A stretch of 64,000 nucleotides of DNA from Pseudomonas poae (GTDB lineage: Bacteria; Pseudomonadota; Gammaproteobacteria; Pseudomonadales; Pseudomonadaceae): positions 1,674,001-1,738,000 of the forward strand of contig CP034537.1 in NCBI GenBank assembly GCA_004000515.1. The letters run 5' to 3'. Shown here in pieces: positions 18,925 to 28,189 of this stretch; the stretch's first letter is position 1, and the number at the start of each line of letters is the position of its first letter. A model generated the notes under the pieces. That model was not told where the DNA came from. It worked only from the letters and a program-made list of their open reading frames with translations, and did no database searches. The translations under genes were made by a program, and so were the position numbers.

Positions 18925-21641
18925 CAGGCCTCCTGCTTCTTGAGCATGATCAGGCTCAGCCCGGTGAACCCGATGAAGAACCCGAACAGCGCCAGGCACT
19001 GCGGCCACAGTTGGCGCAGGTCCAGGGCCTTGGTGAAAGTGCCCACTGCAATATCCAGGAAGTGCCCCGCCGGAAACAGCGTGCCCATCAATGCGGCTGC
19101 GCCTTCCAGTGACGAGCGCGGCACGATCAGCCCGGAGAACTGGATGGTCGGCAGGCTGGTGATGATCATGGTGCCGAGGATCGCCGCGATCTGCGTGCGG
19201 GTGAACGCGGAAATCAGCAGGCCCATGCTGGTGGTGGCCAGCACGTAAAGCAGGCCGCCAAATGCCAGCGTCACACCGCTGCCCTTGAACGGCACACCGA
19301 ACAACCAGCGGTTCATCGCCACCAGCAGTGCCAGGTTGACCAGGCTGACGGCTAGATATGGCGCCTGTTTACCCAGCAGGAATTCCAGGCGCGTCAGCGG
19401 CGTGGCGTAGAAGTTGGTGATCGAGCCCAGCTCCTTCTCACGCACGATGCCCAGCGCGGTGAGCATTGCCGGGATAAACGCCAGGATCAGCGCCATAACC
19501 CCTGGGCCGATGGCGTTTACGCTGACCACGTCCTGGTTATAGCGAAAGCGTGTTTCCAGCTTGGCCGCAGCCTGACTGCTCTGCGGTCGACTGCTCAATT
19601 CGGCCAGTTGCTGGAGATTGCCCTGGTGCACGGCCTCCACATAGTTACGGCTGGTCTCTGCGCGAAACGGCATGCCGCCATCGAGCCACGCAGCCACGGA
19701 GGGTTGGCGCCCGGCGTACAGGTCACGGCCAAAGCCTGGCGGAATCTCCAGGGCCAGTTTGATCTCCGAGCGTTGCAAGCGCCGGTGCAGTTCGTTGGCG
19801 TCACGGATGGCCGGTTGCTCGGCGAAATAACGTGAGCTGCGAAAGGCTTCCAGGTAGGCGCGGCTTTGCGGGGTCTGGTCCTGGTCGTACACGGCGAAGG
19901 CGAGCTTTTCCACATCCAGGGAAATGCCATAGCCAAAAATCACCATCATGAACAGCGCTCCAAGCAGAGCGAAGGCCATGCGCACTTTGTCCCGCAGCAG
20001 TTCCTTGCTTTCGCGGCTGGCCACGGCCAACAAACGGGCCACGCTGAAACCGCGCTTGCTCACCGGCGGTGCGGTCGCTTCGCTGACGGTAGCTGTGGGC
20101 TCGCTGGGCTCGGGCTCGCCTTGGGCCTGTTCCAGGCAGGTGACGAATGCCGCCTCAAGCGTATCGCCATGGAATTGCTGTTGCAGCGCGTCCGGTGTGT
20201 CGCAGGCCAGTACCTTGCCCGCGTGCATCAGGGAGATGCGGTCGCAGCGCTGGGCTTCGTTCATAAAGTGGGTGGACAGGAAGATCGTCACGCCTTGTTC
20301 GCGGGACAGCTCGATCAGCAGTCGCCAGAAGTCATCCCGCGCTGCCGGGTCCACGCCCGAGGTGGGCTCATCGAGGATCAACACTTCCGGGCGATGCAGC
20401 ACCGCCACGGCCAGTGACAAACGCTGGCGCAGGCCGAGGGGCAACTCGCCAGAGGGTTGTTCGGCGACCTCACCGAGGTCGAAGCGCTGGATCAGTTCAT
20501 CAATGCGCGGGCCGCTGTCGGCTTTGGGCAAGTCGAACAGTTGCGCATGCAGCACCAGGTTCTGGCGCACGCTGAGCTCGCCATACAGCGAGAAGCTTTG
20601 CGACATGAAACCCACGCGCTTGCGGGTGGCCAGGTCCTTGGCGTTCACCGGATTGCCCAGCAGCTTCGCGCTGCCCTCGGTGGCCGGCATGAGGCCAGTG
20701 AGCACCTTCATGGTGGTGGTCTTGCCGCAGCCGTTGGAGCCGAGGAAGCCAAAAATCTCGCCTCGGCCAATGGCGAAGCTGACCTTGTTGACCGCTGTGA
20801 AATCGCCAAAGCGCAGGGTCAGGTCGTGGGCTTCGATGGCGATATCGGTGGTGTCGTTTTCACGCGGCGGGATCACCAGCGGCTGGTTGTTGTGGGCGCT
20901 GTCACCCTGGAAGTGGGTGAACGCTTCATCCAGTTTGCCACTGGGTGTTACCGCTGCCAGTTCACTGCTCAGGCCGTCGGCGATCAGTTTGCCGCGGTCG
21001 AGCATCAGGCAGTGTTCGAATTGCTCAGCCTCTTCCATGTAGGCGGTCGCCACCAGCAGCGTCAGTTGCGGGCGTTCCTGGCGTACGCTTTCTACCAGCT
21101 CCCAGAAGCGCCGGCGTGACAGCGGGTCGACGCCGGTGGTGGGCTCATCGAGGATCAACAGGTCCGGGTCGTGGATCAGTGCGCAGCACAGGCCGAGTTT
21201 TTGTTTCATGCCGCCGGAAAGCTTGCCCGCCGGGCGTTCGGCAAAGCGGGCGAGGTCGGTGGCCAGCAGCAGGTTGTGCATGCGCTGGTCACAGTCGTCC
21301 TTCGACAAACCAAACAGCGTGGCGAAGAAGCGGATGTTTTCGCTGATGGACAGTTCGGGGTACAGGTTGCCGCCCAGGCCTTGCGGCATGAAGGCGATGC
21401 GCGGGTACAGGCTGTTGCGGTGGCGGCGGTCGTCGATGGCGCCGCCCAGCACATCCAGTTGGCCGTCCTGCAGCTTTTTAACTCCGGCGATCAACCCCAG
21501 CAGGCTCGATTTGCCCGCGCCATCCGGACCGATCAACCCGCAGCGCGTGCCGGCCGGCAGGCTGAAACTGATGTCGAGCAGTGCCTGTTGCTTGCCGTAG
21601 CGGTGGTTGATCCCGGTGGCGTGCAGCGCCAGGCCGGTCAT
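18924..21641 (-). CDS. rbbA: Tandem-ATPase/permease ABC exporter (RbbA/YhiH-type)
   Basis: A 905-residue fusion: first nucleotide-binding domain (Walker A GPDGAGKS at 38-45, signature LSGGMKQKLGL, Walker B LLILDEPTTGVDP), second nucleotide-binding domain (GSNGCGKTTTMKVL, Walker B EVLILDEPTSGVDP), then from about residue 540 an ABC-2 permease with a large periplasmic loop. The second domain's signature reads LPLGLRQRL rather than LSGGQ, so it may be catalytically weak. E. coli RbbA, first described as ribosome-associated, has the same layout. It overlaps the HlyD gene by four bases and the permease by one. Confidence 0.9.
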   Translation of the reverse strand: MTGLALHATGINHRYGKQQALLDISFSLPAGTRCGLIGPDGAGKSSLLGLIAGVKKLQDGQLDVLGGAIDDRRHRNSLYPRIAFMPQGLGGNLYPELSISENIRFFATLFGLSKDDCDQRMHNLLLATDLARFAERPAGKLSGGMKQKLGLCCALIHDPDLLILDEPTTGVDPLSRRRFWELVESVRQERPQLTLLVATAYMEEAEQFEHCLMLDRGKLIADGLSSELAAVTPSGKLDEAFTHFQGDSAHNNQPLVIPPRENDTTDIAIEAHDLTLRFGDFTAVNKVSFAIGRGEIFGFLGSNGCGKTTTMKVLTGLMPATEGSAKLLGNPVNAKDLATRKRVGFMSQSFSLYGELSVRQNLVLHAQLFDLPKADSGPRIDELIQRFDLGEVAEQPSGELPLGLRQRLSLAVAVLHRPEVLILDEPTSGVDPAARDDFWRLLIELSREQGVTIFLSTHFMNEAQRCDRISLMHAGKVLACDTPDALQQQFHGDTLEAAFVTCLEQAQGEPEPSEPTATVSEATAPPVSKRGFSVARLLAVASRESKELLRDKVRMAFALLGALFMMVIFGYGISLDVEKLAFAVYDQDQTPQSRAYLEAFRSSRYFAEQPAIRDANELHRRLQRSEIKLALEIPPGFGRDLYAGRQPSVAAWLDGGMPFRAETSRNYVEAVHQGNLQQLAELSSRPQSSQAAAKLETRFRYNQDVVSVNAIGPGVMALILAFIPAMLTALGIVREKELGSITNFYATPLTRLEFLLGKQAPYLAVSLVNLALLVAMNRWLFGVPFKGSGVTLAFGGLLYVLATTSMGLLISAFTRTQIAAILGTMIITSLPTIQFSGLIVPRSSLEGAAALMGTLFPAGHFLDIAVGTFTKALDLRQLWPQCLALFGFFIGFTGLSLIMLKKQEA

Positions 21642-22603
21642 TGCAGGTTGGCCGGCCAGTCGATGTCAGCCGTGCGCACGTAGCCAGCACCGGGCATGCC
21701 GGGTTTGGCTTGGGGCACGGCGCTAGGTTGGGTCAGCCGCAGTTTGACGCGGAACACCAGTTTCTGGCGCTCGTCGCGGGTTTCCACTTCTTTAGGGGTG
21801 AACTGCGATTTGGCAGCCACAAAGCTAATCTTGGCCGGCAGCGGCTGCTGGGGCAGGGCGTCGAGCAGGATGCGCGCGTCGCTGCCAACGGTCAGGCGAC
21901 CGGTGACGGAGGCCGGCAAGTAGAGGTTCATGTATTGGTCATTGGGGTCGATCAGCAGCAGCACGCGTCCACCGGCGCCGAGTACTTCGCCGGGCTCGGC
22001 CAAGCGCAGTTGGATGATCCCGTCGATAGGCGCGCGCAGGCTGCTGTCGTCGATTTCGCTGGTGAGTTGGGCCACTTGGGCCTGGGCCGCACCGATGGTG
22101 GCTTTTACCGAGTTGACCTGGGCTTGCGCGGCGATCACGGCGGCGTTGCCGGTGTTCTGCCGCGCCTGTTGCTGATCGATCAACTGGCTGCTGGCGAAGC
22201 CGCGCTTGTACAGCTCCTGGGTGCGCTTGAGTTCCTGGTTGGCCAGCAGTTGCTCACTCTGGCGCAGTTGCACGTTGGCTTCGGCGGCGGCGAAGTTTTC
22301 CTTGGCGCGCAGCACTTCGGCTTCGGCCTGGGCGCGCTGGGCTTCCAGGGTGCGGGTGTCCATGCGTGCGAGCAGTTGGCCCTTGAGCACCTTGTCGCCT
22401 TCGTCCACGCGCACTTCCGCCAGACGCCCGGGGATCTTGGCGGCGATCTGCACTTCGGTGGATTCCAGGCGGCCATTGCCCATGCTCAGGCCTTCGGGCA
22501 GGCGGTCCTGGGTAGAGCGCCAGTAACCGAAGCCGCCTGCACCCAGCAACAGGGCGATCAATGCGAAGGCGAAAAGGCGTGAGGCGTGGTGGTTCGTCGA
22601 CAT
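21638..22603 (-). CDS. yhiI: HlyD/EmrA-type periplasmic adaptor (YhiI-like)
   Basis: Membrane-fusion protein of 321 residues. ATG 22603 (MSTNHHASRLFAFALIALLL) has AGGAA seven bases upstream; the longer upstream frame is non-homologous. An N-terminal membrane anchor is followed by lipoyl-like halves (VQIAAKIPGRLAEVRVDEGDKV and LRAPIDGIIQLRLAEPGEVL) around a long alpha-helical hairpin (about residues 95-205) rich in Ala, Gln and Glu. It is the first gene of the exporter operon and would link the inner-membrane pump to the outer membrane. Exported substrate unknown. Confidence 0.9.
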   Translation of the reverse strand: MSTNHHASRLFAFALIALLLGAGGFGYWRSTQDRLPEGLSMGNGRLESTEVQIAAKIPGRLAEVRVDEGDKVLKGQLLARMDTRTLEAQRAQAEAEVLRAKENFAAAEANVQLRQSEQLLANQELKRTQELYKRGFASSQLIDQQQARQNTGNAAVIAAQAQVNSVKATIGAAQAQVAQLTSEIDDSSLRAPIDGIIQLRLAEPGEVLGAGGRVLLLIDPNDQYMNLYLPASVTGRLTVGSDARILLDALPQQPLPAKISFVAAKSQFTPKEVETRDERQKLVFRVKLRLTQPSAVPQAKPGMPGAGYVRTADIDWPANLQ

Positions 22604-22745
22604 GGCGGCTTCCTGCGGCATTAGCGTCCTAGTTTGACCGCTCAGCGCCCGAAGGCAGTTGATGCCGGTCAAATGAAGCGCAAGCCTAACCCGACTGGCG
22701 CACAGATGCATGCGTCAGGCGCGTGACCGTCGGGTTCTGTCGTTG

Positions 22746-23194
22746 TTAACGCAGGGCGAGTACCGCCGCCCACTGCTCTGCGGTCACCGGCATCACCGAG
22801 AGTCGGCTGCCTTTTTGCACCAGGGGCAGCTCGGCGAGTGCCGTTTGTTGTTTCAGGTAGCCCAGGCCCAGCACCTTGGGAAGGTTGCAACGTGGGCCAC
22901 ATCGATGGCGCTCCACGGGTTTTTCTCTGGGCTGGCCTTGGCGTCGAAATAGTGGCTTTGCGGCTCCAGGGCGGTGGGGTCCGGGTACGCCGCCTTGATG
23001 ATTTTTCCGATGCCGGCGATACCGGGCTCCGGGCAACTGGAGTGGTAGAAGAAAAACTCGTCACCTTCGGCCATGGCCCGCAAAAAGTTGCGCGCCTGAT
23101 AATTGCGTACGCCGTCCCAACGGGCTTCGCCAAGCTTTTCCAGGCCCTTGATCGAGAGTTCGTCGGGCTCGGATTTCATCAGCCAGTAGGCCAT
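22746..23194 (-). CDS. EVE domain protein, frameshifted
   Basis: Small protein of the EVE (PUA-like) fold, which recognises modified bases in RNA or DNA. It starts MAYWLMKSEPDELSIKGLE and contains WDGVRNYQARNFLRAM, GDEFFFYHSSC and GIAGIGKIIKAAYPDPTA, the core of the family. One base is missing at about 22881 (expected VATLPKVLGLGYLKQQ), dividing the frame; repair gives 149 residues, the usual length. It is divergent from the small membrane peptide gene. Confidence 0.88.
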
Positions 23195-23388
23195 TTTTGG
23201 GCTCCTGAAAAGGCAGTGGGCAAGTTGTCTGGCAATTTGATGACAAACCGACAGTCGGTTGGCGCCAAGGTTTGCGTGTTGGTTCACGTTACCGCAGAAT
23301 GCCGGCTTTTAAAGCTTGACGCAGCTGCAACGGACTACTTTGGAACGTTGTTGTCATCGTGTACGAGGTGCCTGAAGGGGGGCAATCG

Positions 23389-23538
23389 ATGCAACGTAAA
23401 CCGGATTTACTATGGATTTTGGTTATTTTGTTTGGTCTGGGCGTCGTGACCACCGGGTATGCGCAAAGCTTGTGGTCGAACAAGACCGATGCGCCGGTCG
23501 AACTGGCTCAGCAGCAGCCGCAACCGTTCAAGCGTTAA
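23389..23538 (+). CDS. Small membrane protein of 49 residues
   Basis: Short reading frame with a GGGGGG ribosome-site-like run six bases before ATG 23389. The peptide begins MQRKPDLLWILVILFGLGVV, a single hydrophobic helix at about residues 8-25, and continues with a Gln/Pro-rich tail (QQQPQPFKR). No family recognised. It is convergent with the 5-formyl-THF cyclo-ligase gene and a hairpin (23551-23572) follows 12 bases after its stop. Small proteins of this kind are often skipped by gene finders. Confidence 0.65.
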   Translation: MQRKPDLLWILVILFGLGVVTTGYAQSLWSNKTDAPVELAQQQPQPFKR

Positions 23539-23545
23539 CCCTTCT

Positions 23546-24190
23546 TCAAGACGCCGCTTTTTCCAGCGGCGTTTGCGCGACATACCACTGCTTATCGGTG
23601 ACGGTGCCTGCCAACGGCACATCCCAGCTCGCCTGTACCAGCCGTTCGACTTTCTGACATTCATGGGCCAGGCCCAATAGCGTCGGCTTGCGCCAGCTTT
23701 GGCGACGCGCCAGGTAAGCGAGGCTGCGATCGTAGAAACCGCCGCCCATCCCTAAGCGTCCGCCCGCATCATCGAACCCCACCAATGGCAGCAGCACCAG
23801 GTCCAGCGCCCACACCTTGCGTTGCTGGCTGATATTGACCCGTGGCTCCAGGATACGAAAACGATTGGGCAGCAGCTTTTCCCCCGGCCGCACGCGTTGG
23901 AACACCATCTTGGTCCGTGGCCAGGCGCTGAGCACCGGCAGGTAGGTGGCCTTGCCCCGGCGCTGGGCAGCACGCAGCAGCAGGCGTGGATCGATTTCAC
24001 CGTCCGTCGGTAGATACAGGGAAATGTGTTTGGCCCGGCGAAACAGCGGGTGCTGTGCCAGTTGCCGATACAGGCCCAGGGCGGCCCGGCGCTGCTCGCT
24101 CGGCGTGAGTGCACGGCGGGCTTTGCGCAACATGCGTCGAAGTTGCGGACGGGAAAGCGGCGCAGGTTCGGTCATGGTTTTTCGGCTCAT
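23546..24190 (-). CDS. ygfA: 5-formyltetrahydrofolate cyclo-ligase
   Basis: ATP-dependent 5-formyl-THF to 5,10-methenyl-THF enzyme (also called Fau), 214 residues, intact. It shows the family motifs ISLYLPTDGEIDPRLLL, LDLVLLPLVGFDDAGGRLGMGGGFYDR (glycine-rich substrate and ATP site) and the lysine/arginine-rich N-terminus. It is transcribed with and downstream of 6S RNA, the same order (zapA - ssrS - ygfA) as in E. coli. A strong hairpin terminator lies between 6S RNA and this gene, so expression depends on read-through. Confidence 0.93.
   Translation of the reverse strand: MSRKTMTEPAPLSRPQLRRMLRKARRALTPSEQRRAALGLYRQLAQHPLFRRAKHISLYLPTDGEIDPRLLLRAAQRRGKATYLPVLSAWPRTKMVFQRVRPGEKLLPNRFRILEPRVNISQQRKVWALDLVLLPLVGFDDAGGRLGMGGGFYDRSLAYLARRQSWRKPTLLGLAHECQKVERLVQASWDVPLAGTVTDKQWYVAQTPLEKAAS
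23551..23572. terminator. Convergent hairpin between small ORF and ygfA end
   Basis: Perfect eight-base-pair stem ACGCCGCT / AGCGGCGT with a TTTTCC loop. Only three T residues follow on the + strand, so it is a weak intrinsic terminator; it probably marks the end of both convergent transcripts. Confidence 0.5.
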
Positions 24191-24217
24191 AAAACAATGC
24201 CAGTCCTAAGACTGGCA
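24191..24217 (-). terminator. Intrinsic terminator after 6S RNA
   Basis: Perfect eight-base-pair stem TGCCAGTC / GACTGGCA (24198-24217) with a four-base loop, followed on the minus strand by TTGTTTT. It lies just before the ygfA start. Confidence 0.8.
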
Positions 24218-24233
24218 CTGAGTTTGGGAATTC

Positions 24234-24411
24234 AGGCTCCCCGACAGAGCCGCTGTCGACTTAGCCCTTGAACCCGAAAGTTCAAGGTGGAAGAAGCAGT
24301 AGGCTTTAAGGCTTTCCGTCTAGCGGACATGCACACCAGCCCAACGTGCAACTTCCAGGGTAGTGCGAATCGGCTCAGGGACATCGCCGACTGGCAAACA
24401 CGCCAGGGAGT
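24234..24411 (-). ncRNA. ssrS: 6S RNA
   Basis: About 178 bases of untranslated sequence between zapA and the cyclo-ligase gene, the conserved ssrS location. Read on the minus strand it opens with CUCCCUGG and closes with GGGGAGCC, whose CUCCC/GGGAG ends pair as the terminal stem. It contains the family blocks GUCCCUGAGCCGAU, GUGCAUGUCCGC and CCUUGAACUUUCGGGUUCAAGG (hairpin near 24280). 6S RNA mimics an open promoter and sequesters the housekeeping RNA polymerase in stationary phase. End positions are estimates from pairing. Confidence 0.9.
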
Positions 24412-24417
24412 GGGGCG

Positions 24418-24423
24418 AGTATA
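24418..24423 (-). promoter_or_regulatory. -10 box of 6S RNA promoter
   Basis: TATACT on the minus strand, seven to eight bases before the inferred 6S RNA start. No clear -35 was identified. Confidence 0.6.
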
Positions 24424-24442
24424 CCTTAAACAGTCGCGGCAA

Positions 24443-24760
24443 TCAGCCCTTGGGTGCGTCTGAATCGCTGGAAAGCACCAAGTCCACACGTTCCAGCAGG
24501 TCGCGCACCTGCTCGCGCGTCGAGCCGCTGGCCTGTACGTCAGGGCGCTCCTGCTTATGCAGCAAATCGTGGGTGATATTCAGCGCGGCCATCACGGCGA
24601 TACGGTCGGCACCGATCACTTTGCCGCTGGTGCGGATTTCACGCATCTTGCCATCCAGGTAACGGGCGGCGCTCACCAGGTTGTTGCGCTCTTCCTGGGG
24701 ACAGATGATCGAATACTCTTTGTCGAGGATCTGCACGGTGACGCTATTGCTTGAACTCAT
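24443..24760 (-). CDS. zapA: Cell division protein ZapA
   Basis: FtsZ-ring-associated protein of 105 residues, intact. It begins MSSSNSVTVQILDKEYSIICPQEE, the ZapA N-terminal domain, with the AARYLDGKMREIR helix and a coiled-coil C-terminus (AVMAALNITHDLLHKQE). It promotes bundling of FtsZ at mid-cell. The ATG overlaps the stop of the upstream TIGR02449-like gene (ATGA), so the two are translationally coupled. 6S RNA follows directly downstream. Confidence 0.94.
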   Translation of the reverse strand: MSSSNSVTVQILDKEYSIICPQEERNNLVSAARYLDGKMREIRTSGKVIGADRIAVMAALNITHDLLHKQERPDVQASGSTREQVRDLLERVDLVLSSDSDAPKG

Positions 24761-24965
24761 GAGTCTTGCTCCAGGGCCTTCAGGCGCGAAATCATCGATT
24801 CGACCTTACGCCGGGCGATTTCGTTTTTTCAATGAGGTGAGCGCGTTCCTCGCGCCAGGTCTTTTCCTGAGCTAATAGGAGTCCGTTTTGACTCTTAAGT
24901 TGCTCGACCCGAGTAATTAGCAATTCGAGTCTGGCCATCAGCGCTTGCAGGTCGGTGTCTTCCAT
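24757..24965 (-). CDS. TIGR02449-family short coiled-coil protein (ZapB-like), frameshifted
   Basis: Begins MEDTDLQALMARLELLITRV at ATG 24965 and is a nearly continuous heptad helix (LLITRVEQLKSQNGLLLAQEK). A six-T run at 24824-24829 should be seven (GAAAAAAACG on the coding strand), and the repaired frame continues IEKNEIARRKVESMISRLKALEQDS to a TGA that overlaps the zapA start. Length 69 residues, as expected. Coupling with zapA suggests a cell-division role, which is inferred. Confidence 0.8.
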
Positions 24966-25103
24966 TGGGTTCCACTGGATTTGTCTGATGAATGGCAACT
25001 TCAGGATAAACGATCTGACGCCCTTGATAGTCTTGGTACGTCTGCCGGTGCTAGGATACAGCGCTCCATTCTAGACATTGCGCCGTCTGGCGCCTAGCTC
25101 ACC

Positions 25104-25661
25104 ATGCCCATTCAGAACTCCCCGTACGACGCTTTTTCCAAACTGCTGAGCACCAGCGGCCACCCATGCTCGCCTGCCGAACTGCACGGCGTGTTGCTGG
25201 GCCGCAGCTGCACCGGCGTTGGCTTTGATGCCGACAACTGGCTGGCCGATGTGGCCGAGCTGCTGGAAAAAGAACCCGAAGACAACGTGCGCAACGCGCT
25301 GATCGGCCTGCAGGAAATGGTCAAGGGCGAGCTGACCGGTGATGACGTCACCGTAGTCCTGCTGCTGCCGACCGATGACGCGCCGCTCACCGAGCGTGCT
25401 GCCGCCCTGGGCCAATGGTGCCAAGGTTTCCTCCACGGTTTCGGCGTCAACGCCGGCGGCCTGGAACTGAGCACCGACGCCAAGGAAGTGCTGCAGGACC
25501 TGGCAGCGATCTCCCAGGTGCAAGACGCCCTGGAAGAGTCCGAAGACGGTGAAGGCGACTACATGGAAGTCATGGAATACCTGCGCGTTGCGCCGCTGCT
25601 ACTGTTCACCGAGACGCGCAAGTCCGCTGAACCTGCTGCGCCAAAGCCGTCGCTGCACTAA
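25104..25661 (+). CDS. ygfB: YgfB/UPF0149 family protein
   Basis: A 185-residue acidic helical protein, intact. The conserved blocks are [29 protein letters not shown] and [10 protein letters not shown]. In E. coli and Pseudomonas the gene precedes pepP, as here; in P. aeruginosa YgfB has been linked to regulation of the ampDh3 amidase and beta-lactam resistance. Function here is not proven. pepP starts 21 bases downstream, so they are probably one transcript. Confidence 0.88.
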   Translation: MPIQNSPYDAFSKLLSTSGHPCSPAELHGVLLGRSCTGVGFDADNWLADVAELLEKEPEDNVRNALIGLQEMVKGELTGDDVTVVLLLPTDDAPLTERAAALGQWCQGFLHGFGVNAGGLELSTDAKEVLQDLAAISQVQDALEESEDGEGDYMEVMEYLRVAPLLLFTETRKSAEPAAPKPSLH

Positions 25662-25681
25662 GTAAGGAAGCCCATCTGCCC

Positions 25682-27004
25682 ATGATTCATATCCCCAGAG
25701 CGGAATACACCCGGCGCCGCAAGGCGCTCATGGCGCAGATGGAACCCAACAGCATCGCGATCCTGCCGGCCGCCGCCGTGGCGATCCGCAACCGTGATGT
25801 GGAGCACGTGTACCGTCAGGATAGCGACTTCCAGTACCTGAGCGGCTTCCCGGAACCGGAAGCGGTGATCGTGCTGATGCCCGGCCGCCTGCACGGCGAG
25901 TACGTGCTGTTCTGCCGCGAACGCAATGCCGAACGCGAACTGTGGGACGGCTTGCGCGCCGGTACCGAAGGCGCGATCCGCGACTTTGGCGCCGACGACG
26001 CATTTCCCATCACCGATATCGACGACATCCTGCCCGGCCTCATCGAAGGCCGCGACCGGGTGTATTCGGCCATGGGCAGCAATGCCGAATTCGACCGTCA
26101 CCTGATGGAGTGGATCAACGTGATCCGCTCTAAGGCGCACCTTGGCGCCCAGCCACCGAACGAATTCGTTGCCCTGGATCATCTGCTGCACGACATGCGC
26201 CTGTATAAATCGGCGGCAGAAGTGAAGGTGATGCGCGAGGCTGCGCGAATCTCCTGCGCCGCTCATGTAAGGGCGATGCAGGCCAGTCGTGCGGGGTTGC
26301 ATGAGTTCAGCCTCGAAGCCGAGCTGGACTACGAATTCCGCAAGGGCGGCGCGAAAATGCCGGCCTACGGCTCCATCGTCGCCGCCGGACGCAACAGCTG
26401 CATCCTGCATTACCAGCAGAATGACGCGGTGCTCAAGGAGGGTGATCTGGTGCTTATCGACGCCGGTTGTGAGATCGACTGCTACGCCAGCGACATCACC
26501 CGCACCTGGCCGGTCAACGGCAGGTTTTCGCCGGAGCAGAAGGCGATCTATGAAATTGTGCTGGCTTCCCAGGAAGCCGCCTTTGCCGAGATCGCCCCGG
26601 ACAAGCATTGGAACCAGGCCCACGAAGCGACGGTGCACGTCATCACCGCCGGGCTGGTCAAGCTGGGTTTGTTGCAGGGCGACGTCGACGAGTTGATCGC
26701 CAACGAAGCCTACAAAACCTTCTACATGCACCGCGCCGGCCACTGGCTGGGCATGGATGTGCATGATGTGGGCGAGTACAAGGTGGGCGGTGAATGGCGG
26801 GTGCTGGAAGTGGGCATGGCGTTGACCGTGGAGCCGGGTATCTACATCGCACTGGACAACCAGAACGTGGCAAAGAAATGGCGTGGCATTGGCGTACGCA
26901 TCGAGGACGACGTGGTAGTGACCAAGCAAGGCTGTGAAATCCTGACCGGCGGTGTACCCAAGGCGGTCGCCGAGATCGAAGCGCTGATGGCGGCTGCCCG
27001 ATGA
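25682..27004 (+). CDS. pepP: Xaa-Pro aminopeptidase PepP
   Basis: Dinuclear-metal aminopeptidase P of 440 residues, intact, that removes N-terminal residues followed by proline. Metal ligands are visible: aspartates in VLIDAGCEIDCYASDITRTW, histidine in HRAGHWLGMDVHDVG, and glutamates in LTVEPGIYI and GVRIEDDVVV. The N-terminal half is the aminopeptidase-P creatinase-like domain. Its stop overlaps the ubiH start (ATGA), so translation is coupled. Confidence 0.95.
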   Translation: MIHIPRAEYTRRRKALMAQMEPNSIAILPAAAVAIRNRDVEHVYRQDSDFQYLSGFPEPEAVIVLMPGRLHGEYVLFCRERNAERELWDGLRAGTEGAIRDFGADDAFPITDIDDILPGLIEGRDRVYSAMGSNAEFDRHLMEWINVIRSKAHLGAQPPNEFVALDHLLHDMRLYKSAAEVKVMREAARISCAAHVRAMQASRAGLHEFSLEAELDYEFRKGGAKMPAYGSIVAAGRNSCILHYQQNDAVLKEGDLVLIDAGCEIDCYASDITRTWPVNGRFSPEQKAIYEIVLASQEAAFAEIAPDKHWNQAHEATVHVITAGLVKLGLLQGDVDELIANEAYKTFYMHRAGHWLGMDVHDVGEYKVGGEWRVLEVGMALTVEPGIYIALDNQNVAKKWRGIGVRIEDDVVVTKQGCEILTGGVPKAVAEIEALMAAAR

Positions 27005-28189
27005 GCCGGGTCAATCTGGCCATTATCGGTGGCGGCCTGGTAGGCGCCAGCCTGGCGCTGGCGTTGCAGGCCGGGGCCAAGGCCCGGGGCTGGAAGATCG
27101 TGCTGATCGAGCCGTTCGCCCCGGGTGACAGTTACCAGCCGAGCTACGATGCGCGCTCGTCCGCGCTGTCCTACGGCGCCAAGCAGATTTATCAGCGCCT
27201 GGGCCTGTGGCAGGCCATCTCCCACCGCGCCGAGCCGATCAAGCAGATTCACGTGTCGGACCGTGGGCGTTTCTCCACCGCACGGTTGTCTGCCATGGAA
27301 GAGGGTGTGCCGGCCCTGGGTTATGTGGTGGAAAACGCCTGGCTCGGCCAATGCCTGTGGCAGGGCCTGGACAAGGACGTGGTCAGTTGGCGCTGCCCGG
27401 CCGAGGTCACGCGCATGGAACCGCTGCCCGATGGCTATCGCCTGACCCTCAACGATGAAACCGTGCTGGAGTGCGACCTTGCTGTTCTGGCTGACGGCGG
27501 CCGCTCCGGCCTGCGCGAGCAACTGGGTATCGGCGTGAAAACCCGCCCGTACAACCAGAGCGCGCTGATCGCCAACATCACCCCGAGCGAAGCCCACAAC
27601 GGCGAAGCCTTCGAGCGCTTCACCGATGAAGGCCCGATGGCGTTGCTGCCGCTGCCGGACAACCGTTGCGCACTGGTGTGGACGCGTATCGGCATGGACG
27701 CCCAGCGCCTGGCCAACCTCGACGAGCGCGCCTTTCTCAGCGAATTGCAAAGCGTGTTCGGCTACCGCCTGGGCACGCTGAAACAAGTGGGTGCACGCCA
27801 CCTGTATCCGCTGACCCTGGTGGAAGCCGAAGAACAAGTACGCTCGCACCTGGCGATCCTCGGCAACGCCGCCCACAGCCTGCACCCGATTGCCGGACAG
27901 GGTTTCAACCTGTCCCTGCGCGATGCGAATGCCTTGGCCGAGGCCCTGCTGGCCGGGCCTGCGGTGCCCGGCGACTTGGCAACGCTGCAAAGCTATCGCG
28001 AGCGCCAGCGCCTCGACCAAAAAGCTGACGGTGGGTTTCTCCGACCAGGTCACACGGCTGTTTGGCAGCGCCCAACCGTTGGTCGCGCTAGGCCGTAACA
28101 TGGGCCTGTTGGGCCTGGACTTGTTGCCGCCGGCCAAGCGTTGGTTCGCCCGTCAGGCCATGGGCCTGGGCACGCGCCCCGATGCGTAA
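27001..28189 (+). CDS. ubiH: 2-octaprenyl-6-methoxyphenol hydroxylase UbiH, frameshifted
   Basis: FAD-dependent ring hydroxylase of ubiquinone biosynthesis. FAD motifs: IIGGGLVGASLA at the N-terminus, LADGGRSGLREQLG, and GNAAHSLHPIAGQGFNLSLRDANAL. An extra A in the run 28019-28023 (caaaaag where caaaag is expected) throws off the last 57 residues; the repaired frame ends GLGTRPDA at TAA 28187-28189 for 395 residues. ATG overlaps the pepP stop, and the stop overlaps the DUF4442 start by eight bases. Confidence 0.93.
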
